A stretch of 64,000 nucleotides of DNA from Candidula unifasciata (lineage: Eukaryota > Mollusca > Gastropoda > Stylommatophora > Geomitridae), in contig CAJHNH020008432.1 of the NCBI GenBank assembly GCA_905116865.2, positions 69,501-133,500 of the forward strand, written 5' to 3'. The notes below the pieces were generated by a model that was not told the origin of the DNA, did not search any database, and saw only the letters and a list, made by a program, of their open reading frames with translations. Both the position numbers and the translations under genes were made by a program. Numbering within the stretch: the first letter of the stretch is position 1; each line of letters opens with the position of its first letter. Shown here in pieces: positions 59,325 through 64,000 of the stretch.

Positions 59325-60045
59325 CATGTCCGAGTGAAGATGATCCCACTGTATGTATAAATGTAAAGGTAATCCCACTGTCTGTACTGTAAAGATGTTC
59401 TCACCGTAGATACAACGCAGAGCTAATCTCGACAATAGTAACCGTAAATCCCATAGTAGATACAACGGTAAAGGTAAATCCCTCTGCAAAAATAAATAAA
59501 TCCCACTGTACATACTACACATGTAAATCCCACTGTTTGCATGTTATGAAGGTAAATCACACTGTGGATACAAACGTAAAGGTAATCCTGCCGCAAATAC
59601 GACCGTAAAAGCAATTTGCTGAAAATACAGCTGTAAATGTAATCTCGCTGTCAATACAACCATGAAGGTAATCCTTCTGCAGATACAGCTGTGAAGGCAA
59701 TCCTGCTGCAGATATAACCATGAAGGCAATCCTTCTGCAGAAATAACCATAAAGGTAATCCTTCTGCAGATTTAACCATAAAGGTAATCCTTCTGTAGAT
59801 ACAGCAGTGAAGGTAATCCTGCTGCAGATATAACCATAAAGGTAATCCTGCTGCAGATACAACCATAAGGTAATCCTGCTGCAGATATAACCTCGTAAAC
59901 AACCATAATCCTTCTGCAGATAGCAGTGAAGGTAATCCTGCTGCAGATATAACCATAAAGGTAATCCTTCTGCAGATATAACCATAAAGGTAATCCTTCT
60001 GCAGATACAACCATAAGGTAATCCTGCTGCAGATATAAGGTGTAG
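59325..60045. repeat. 27-bp minisatellite, about 25 copies
   Basis: The unit gatataaccataaaggtaat + ccttctgca (with cctgctgca variants) is clearest from 59640 to 60040 and increasingly diverged toward 59325. It ends about 60 bp from the host exon donor at 60107. Minus-strand frames of 60-142 codons across it are artefacts. Confidence 0.93.
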
Positions 60046-60107
60046 ATCAGGTTCTTTACTTTGTTGTTCTACTTACCGTCATACCAGGCAGGCTCACTAA
60101 CTCTTAC

Positions 60108-60687
60108 GCCACCATCCACTACCTAAGTAACTCACATCACTGACAACTTGGCTGGAAACCTTCACAGAACCAGTCCAGGTGTCTCCAGTCTCAGCAAACA
60201 ACAAACCCAGCACCACCATTCCTCCAGGCAGAACCACAGGGAGCAAGGGCGGCACAGAGTAGACCAGATGATCATCTGCTTCCAGTGCAGCAGTGACAAT
60301 AAAACTCCTTTTCTGGCAAACATTTGCTAAAAACACGACCGCACCCCGCTCGTGCTTAACTGTTACCAAAAATAAACAACGATCAAGGCTGCTAACATCC
60401 TGAACTAGCACATCAAACTCTGGCAAAAGATCCAGATTTTCTAAGTCGTCTTTTTCTGGAATTTTTAAAGAATTCGTCGAGGACCTGGAGGTGTCACATA
60501 TACACAAGGACAGGTCTATGTTGTCGGCACATACAGAGAATATACCATACGGGGTTATACGGTCGTACATCATCAGCTCAGTCTTATGGTCACCTTGACT
60601 GCGAAGGTTGTATGTTATACTCACAGCGACAAAGAATACTTGAGATTTCTGTACATGCAAGTCCATTTTCAACGTCTGTGTTCTGTT
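60108..60687 (-). CDS. Exon of an unidentified host gene
   Basis: The acceptor is a long pyrimidine tract ending ttttttttag (60688-60697) and the donor is GGC|GTAAGAG at 60101-60107. The frame is open through the whole 580 bp. It includes an ATG in good context (AAAATGG) eight codons after the acceptor, so this may be the first coding exon. The product begins MDLHVQKSQVFFVAVSITYN. It has an acidic stretch, then LDRCLFLVTVKHERGAVVFL, then PPLLPVVLPGGMVVLGLLFA, ending SDVSYLGSGWW. Codon use and Kozak context suggest a real gene. The LPGG.VVLG pattern faintly recalls MPN-like proteins such as ODR4 or UFSP2, but I cannot assign a family. Its other exons would lie on both sides. Confidence 0.65.
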
Positions 60688-60764
60688 CTAAAAAAAAGAA
60701 AAAAATTGCTGACAAGAAGAAATTCACAGACTTAGAGACTAACATACTGTCATTACTGCTTGTA

Positions 60765-62064
60765 CAGTAAAACCTTGCTTAATGAGCACTTCTCATAACG
60801 AGTAATTCGCATAATGAGCAAAAGAAATTGTAAAAAAAATGACTTGCTTAATGAGCGAAGTTTCGCATAACGAGTGGCGAGGAGAGAAGTCCCGCATTGT
60901 GCGCGTGTTACATCAGTCTGTGTTTAGCACTCGTTCCAGTAGCATCGTAGTGTCGCTTGTGATCACACATTTTCTCAAACTTGTGTTAGATTGTGATATA
61001 TGTACATGAATCCTCCAGGCCTACAAGATGACCTCCCTGAAGAATTTAAGTTCATCAAGATCCAGTTTCTGTCTCCCAACACCACTCCGTTGCTCCAGCC
61101 CATGGACCAACAAGTTATTTCTAACTTTAAGAAGCTCTAGACTAAAGCACTCTTCAAGCATTGTTTTCAGGTGACTGAAGGGACCAACCTCACTCTCAAA
61201 GAGTTTTGGAAAAATCAATTCCACATCGTTGCCTGCCTCAAGATGATCGACAAGGCAGGGGAAGGGGTTACCAAGAGAACCCTAACTTCTGCTTGGGAAA
61301 AAGCTTTGGCCGGAGAGGGTTGTCGATTTGTGATTTTGAGGGGCTTGAAACAGTACCTGTGGAACCTGTAGTCAACGAGATTGTGTCTTTGGCTACTATC
61401 ATAGGATTGTAGAGGGATAACAGTGATATTGAAGAGCTTGTGGAAGAGCACAGCCATGAGTTGACCACCCAAGAGCTTATGAAGTTGCATTGTGTCTCAC
61501 AGCAAGAAGTTTTGGAGGAAAGTTTGTCAGAGGGGGAGGAGGTAACAGAAAAGCAACAATCTTCTGGCGAAATAAGAGAAATGCTGAAAGCATGGCAAAC
61601 GGTTGCATCTTACATTGAGAAGCATCACCTAATAAGGAAGTGGCTATGCGAGTTGCACAATTTATTTAATGATAATGCTGTGTCGCATTTTCGCCTAATT
61701 TTGAAGCTTCGGCAAAAAACAAATGTCTCTGGACTTCTTTCTAGCACACACACAAAAAATAATTAGCTTTGTATCATAATTATTTCAACTTTTTTTTCTT
61801 CTTCTGCAAATCGAATTCGCATTCCAGGTTGGCTCGTTCCGTGTTTGAAGAAAAGATGAAGATGATTCACGCTCCTTAACAATATGGATATAATTTTCTT
61901 TGAATAAACGTTTTACATAGCATTGTGTGAGTATTTCTTCGACTTGGAACACATTATCATATTTTACATTTTTTTATATACGAAAAATTGTTTCGCATAA
62001 CGAGTGTTTCGCTTAACCAGTATGATTCTGAAACGAATTATGCTCGTTAAGCGAGGTAAAACTG
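60765..62064 (+). mobile_element. Defective Tigger/pogo-like DNA transposon (1.3 kb)
   Basis: About 24-bp terminal inverted repeats, CAGTAAAACCTTGCTTAATG at the left and the complement of CAGTTTTACCTCGCTTAACG at the right, with TA on both sides (60763-60764, 62065-62066). Subterminal 'cataacgag' motifs occur at both ends. The interior keeps only the C-terminal part of the transposase. Confidence 0.92.
61021..61765 (+). pseudogene. Tigger/CENP-B-class transposase, C-terminal fragment
   Basis: The plus strand reads LSPNTTPLLQPMDQQVISNF, the region around the last catalytic acidic residue of DDE transposases of the Tigger/jerky/CENP-B class. A TAG follows at 61138-61140, then TKALFKHCFQVTEGTNLTLK, and after frame changes an acidic tail frame at 61440-61766. 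The HTH DNA-binding domains and the first catalytic residues are deleted. Not functional. Confidence 0.85.
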
Positions 62065-62074
62065 TATTTCCCAT

Positions 62075-62235
62075 TTTAGTGGTGCAGGACAGTTAGGATT
62101 TAAGGCCGATAAGCTGGTGCTGTTGCCACAAACTGTGCAGGGAAAGATGTTTTTATTTTTGTTCACGAAAGAAATATCTTCCTTACCAGCATGACAGCCC
62201 AGCGCTCTAACCCCACAACTAGCCACTAATGTCAC
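62075..62235 (-). mobile_element. SINE family F copy
   Basis: 'acagttaggatttaaggccgataagctggtgctgttgccacaaactgtgcagggaaagatgtttttatttttgttc' and 'agcatgacagcccagcgctctaaccccacaactagccac'. The right end read on the minus strand is a tRNA-like A-box region. Confidence 0.65.
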
Positions 62236-62252
62236 ATAGTTTAATAACAAGA

Positions 62253-62660
62253 GCTCCTTGTGTGGGTTGCAGTGTCCTATTTAGGGGGGAATAACGACAG
62301 ATCCACTGCCTCAGTCTTCTTCTTCTTCGCGTTCACCAGCTGTAAACTCTGGTGGAAGGTTCTGGTTGCTCGTCTACTACTGAACTGCAGTCCTGCTCCA
62401 GAACCTGAGTGTTGCGTGTGCATCAGTTTTACAGATCTCATTCTCTTGAATACAGACTGTTGGTTCCTTGCCTCTCCGGCAGACGCACTCCGTCTTCAAA
62501 GGAAGCTCCCCAATTAGTTGACTCTTACAACATGCTTTTGGGGAGGCAGTGGGTCTATTCTTGTTTTCCCCACAATGGGGCCCCGGAACCCACACAGGGG
62601 ACTGCCTCAGTAATAAGCATGTCATAAAAGGTAACAGGGGACCAAACATCCAACACAGTT
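62253..62660 (+). mobile_element. SINE family A copy split by a SINE family B insertion
   Basis: 'gagctccttgtgtgggttgcagtgtcctatttaggggggaataacgacagatccactgcctcagt' continues at 62601 as 'actgcctcagtaataagcatgtcataaaagg'. The repeated ACTGCCTCAGT marks the insertion point of the family B copy. Confidence 0.9.
62316..62600 (+). mobile_element. SINE family B copy with exact 11-bp target duplication
   Basis: Complete copy from (cttctt)n and 'cgcgttcaccagctgtaaactctggtggaaggttctggttgctcgtc' to 'ttgttttccccacaatggggccccggaacccacacagggg'. ACTGCCTCAGT flanks it at 62305-62315 and 62601-62611. This sets the boundaries of family B. Confidence 0.92.
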
Positions 62661-62849
62661 TTATTTAATATTTCTCAGTTATAACCCTTGCAGCTCACGG
62701 CTTTTTTATGGCTAGCTTGATTTCTTATCAAAAATCCTTTTATCCAGATAAAAATTCAAGCAAGAAAAATTGCCTGGAGATAAACAAACTGTTCTTCACA
62801 ACAGAAATTTGCAACATCTAAGATCGCCTAAAGCAGTCTGGGTTCTTTT

Positions 62850-63054
62850 CTGTTATTTCACCACATTACACTGGCTTTAAGATTTGGTAGGCAAATCCAC
62901 AGATCGTCATATAGTATGAAGGGTTAGGGTTAGGGCTAGTGTTAAATAAATAGGGACTACTACTAAGCCTAATCATATTCTCACTTATTCTGTGGGACGG
63001 TCTAGGGATTTCCCTACCAAATCTCAAAGCCGGCGTGATGTGGTAAAATAACAG
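62850..63054. mobile_element. Hairpin MITE with TTAGGG-like loop
   Basis: About 58-bp inverted repeats: 'ctgttatttcaccacattacactggctttaagatttggtagg' on the left, with its complement ending 'gatgtggtaaaataacag' on the right. The loop includes gggttagggttagggct near 62920. No coding sequence. Confidence 0.88.
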
Positions 63055-63534
63055 AAAATAATCGCAATCTGCACTGTAACATGTTTGTAATGTTGTATGA
63101 CTAAACATATCAACTGTAGACTTTAAATGGTGAACTGGAAAAGAAACATCTGGATACTGACTTATATAGAGCTGAAAAGAGCTGATATAACAGAAAAATG
63201 GTAGCTAACATTGCTGTAAGTATTCCCAAAGATAGATTACACAATATGAACATCACAGTTATAACAAGATTACACAATATAAATATTACAGTGATGTCAA
63301 AATAGAAAGAAAAAAAAGCTAAATATCCCAATTACACAAGCGTATAACCCAGATGAGTTGAACAGGATAAAAGTTTAAAATTACTACCACTAGAGTGGAC
63401 AGATACAGGTGAAAAGTGAGTGTTGTGATTAGATGCCAGGCTAATGTAGGTATGATCAACATTTCTATGAAGTCAGAGTGCAGGTACCTGAGACACACAG
63501 AACCAAAGTCTCCACACAAACAAGCTAGATCTGT

Positions 63535-63761
63535 TTTTTTTTGTTTTTTTTTAACGTATCCAGAAACCATGAGCTGTAAACCCTTTGGCTCGGTACTATG
63601 GATATCGCAACCCTTCGGCCTTGATTCCATTATAGGTACCGTAAATCTGGGAGAAATGTGGCTTTTCTGCCTACCCCCGGGAGTGAACCCGGACCACAAG
63701 GAGTTCGTCACCCGGCCGCCGCGAAAGTCAGGTTTAACCAACTTCGCTAGAGAGCCGGGCT
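63535..63761 (-). mobile_element. tRNA-derived SINE with 13-bp target duplication and poly(A) tail
   Basis: The minus strand starts GCCCGGCTCTCTAGCGAAGT (tRNA-like acceptor and A box), has GGGTTCACTCCC (B box) about 60 bp on, and ends in a poly(A)-like tract (poly-T at 63534-63553 on the plus strand). AAGCTAGATCTGT flanks it at 63522-63534 and 63762-63774. The sharp borders point to a young insertion, into a SINE family B copy. Confidence 0.92.
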
Positions 63762-63855
63762 AAGCTAGATCTGTCAAATGGATGTGCATACAACACTCAG
63801 TCAAATCCTGGAACAAGACCAAAGTGCAGAAGTGGATCAACAGCCAGGGCTTGCC
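63762..63855 (-). mobile_element. SINE family B fragment
   Basis: 'ctagatctgtcaaatggatgtgcatacaacac', 'aatcctggaacaagaccaaagtgcagaagtggatcaacagccagggcttgcca' is the family B 5' half in reverse. Its other part lies left of the inserted tRNA-derived SINE. Confidence 0.8.
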
Positions 63856-63869
63856 ACAAGAGTTTAGAA

Positions 63870-64000
63870 CAGCACGTAAAATTGTGACAACAGAGATGAA
63901 ATGCCCTAGAAGAGCTGCAGGAATTTCAAGGAAAGACAATACGAAATCATGAAATCAGACGAATGCTAGGAATAAAGCCAGTCTTACAGGTCATCAAAGA
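63870..64000 (+). pseudogene. LINE reverse transcriptase fragment, cut by the window edge
   Basis: In two frames the plus strand gives PRRAAGISRKDNTKS and RRMLGIKPVLQVIK. The ..LGI..[KR]D....E.[IV]R.[KM].GIKP.LQ.IK pattern precedes the RW.GH motif in RTE-like polymerases. It continues past base 64000. Confidence 0.7.

Noticed and set aside
59544..60014. Minus-strand frames of 60-142 codons as an extension of the exon at 60108-60687
   Set aside because: They come from the 27-bp minisatellite and are separated from the exon by a good splice donor and an in-frame stop.
63680..63761. A true tRNA gene on the minus strand
   Set aside because: The head is tRNA-like, but it is followed by a SINE body, a poly(A)-like tail and a 13-bp target duplication.

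Overview
The window is animal genomic DNA. It has spliced genes with GT-AG introns and no bacterial operon structure, and it is very rich in SINEs, LINE fragments, DNA transposons and minisatellites. The repeat families, with 3' tails reading '...agaagaagaag', and the protein character suggest a mollusc, probably a gastropod. The organism is an inference; I could not run a search.

The main gene is the circadian transcription factor CLOCK, on the minus strand. I rebuilt fifteen coding exons by eye between 39617 and 1720. Every exon junction keeps the reading frame, giving 780 visible residues and a TGA stop at 1720-1722. In order they encode an acidic N-terminus, a bHLH, PAS-A, PAS-B with its PAC segment, a Ser/Ala-rich linker, a helical QQEEL segment and a poly-Gln activation tail. 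The start codon and promoter were not found and must lie above 39617.

Most CLOCK introns carry a minisatellite. Two of these amplify splice sites of one intron (24843-28586). About 27 copies of a 77-bp unit each hold the last 42 bp of the upstream exon plus its 5' splice site. Seven copies of a 33-bp unit each hold the 3' splice site and first codons of the downstream exon. The 33-bp unit is in frame and has no stops, so a choice of acceptor would add 11-residue modules between the PAS domains. A 36-bp duplication spanning a third splice site is at 5284-5350.

41444-49886 is a young Ty3/mdg4-type LTR retrotransposon, in plus orientation upstream of the first visible CLOCK exon. It has 788-bp LTRs, an AGAGG target duplication and long gag and protease frames. 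The protease-like domain is duplicated and the second copy lacks the active-site triplet. The RT palm and integrase are missing, so the element is non-autonomous.

50.0-51.6 kb holds two nested or adjacent hairpin elements, one carrying telomere-like repeats. 52-60 kb is mostly SINE and LINE debris and AT-rich minisatellites. A second minus-strand host gene is represented by one exon at 60108-60687, product not recognised. 60765-62064 is a defective Tigger/pogo-like transposon, and the first 117 bases of the window are the end of another copy of the same family. The last 2 kb are SINEs nested with exact target duplications, a hairpin MITE and a LINE fragment.
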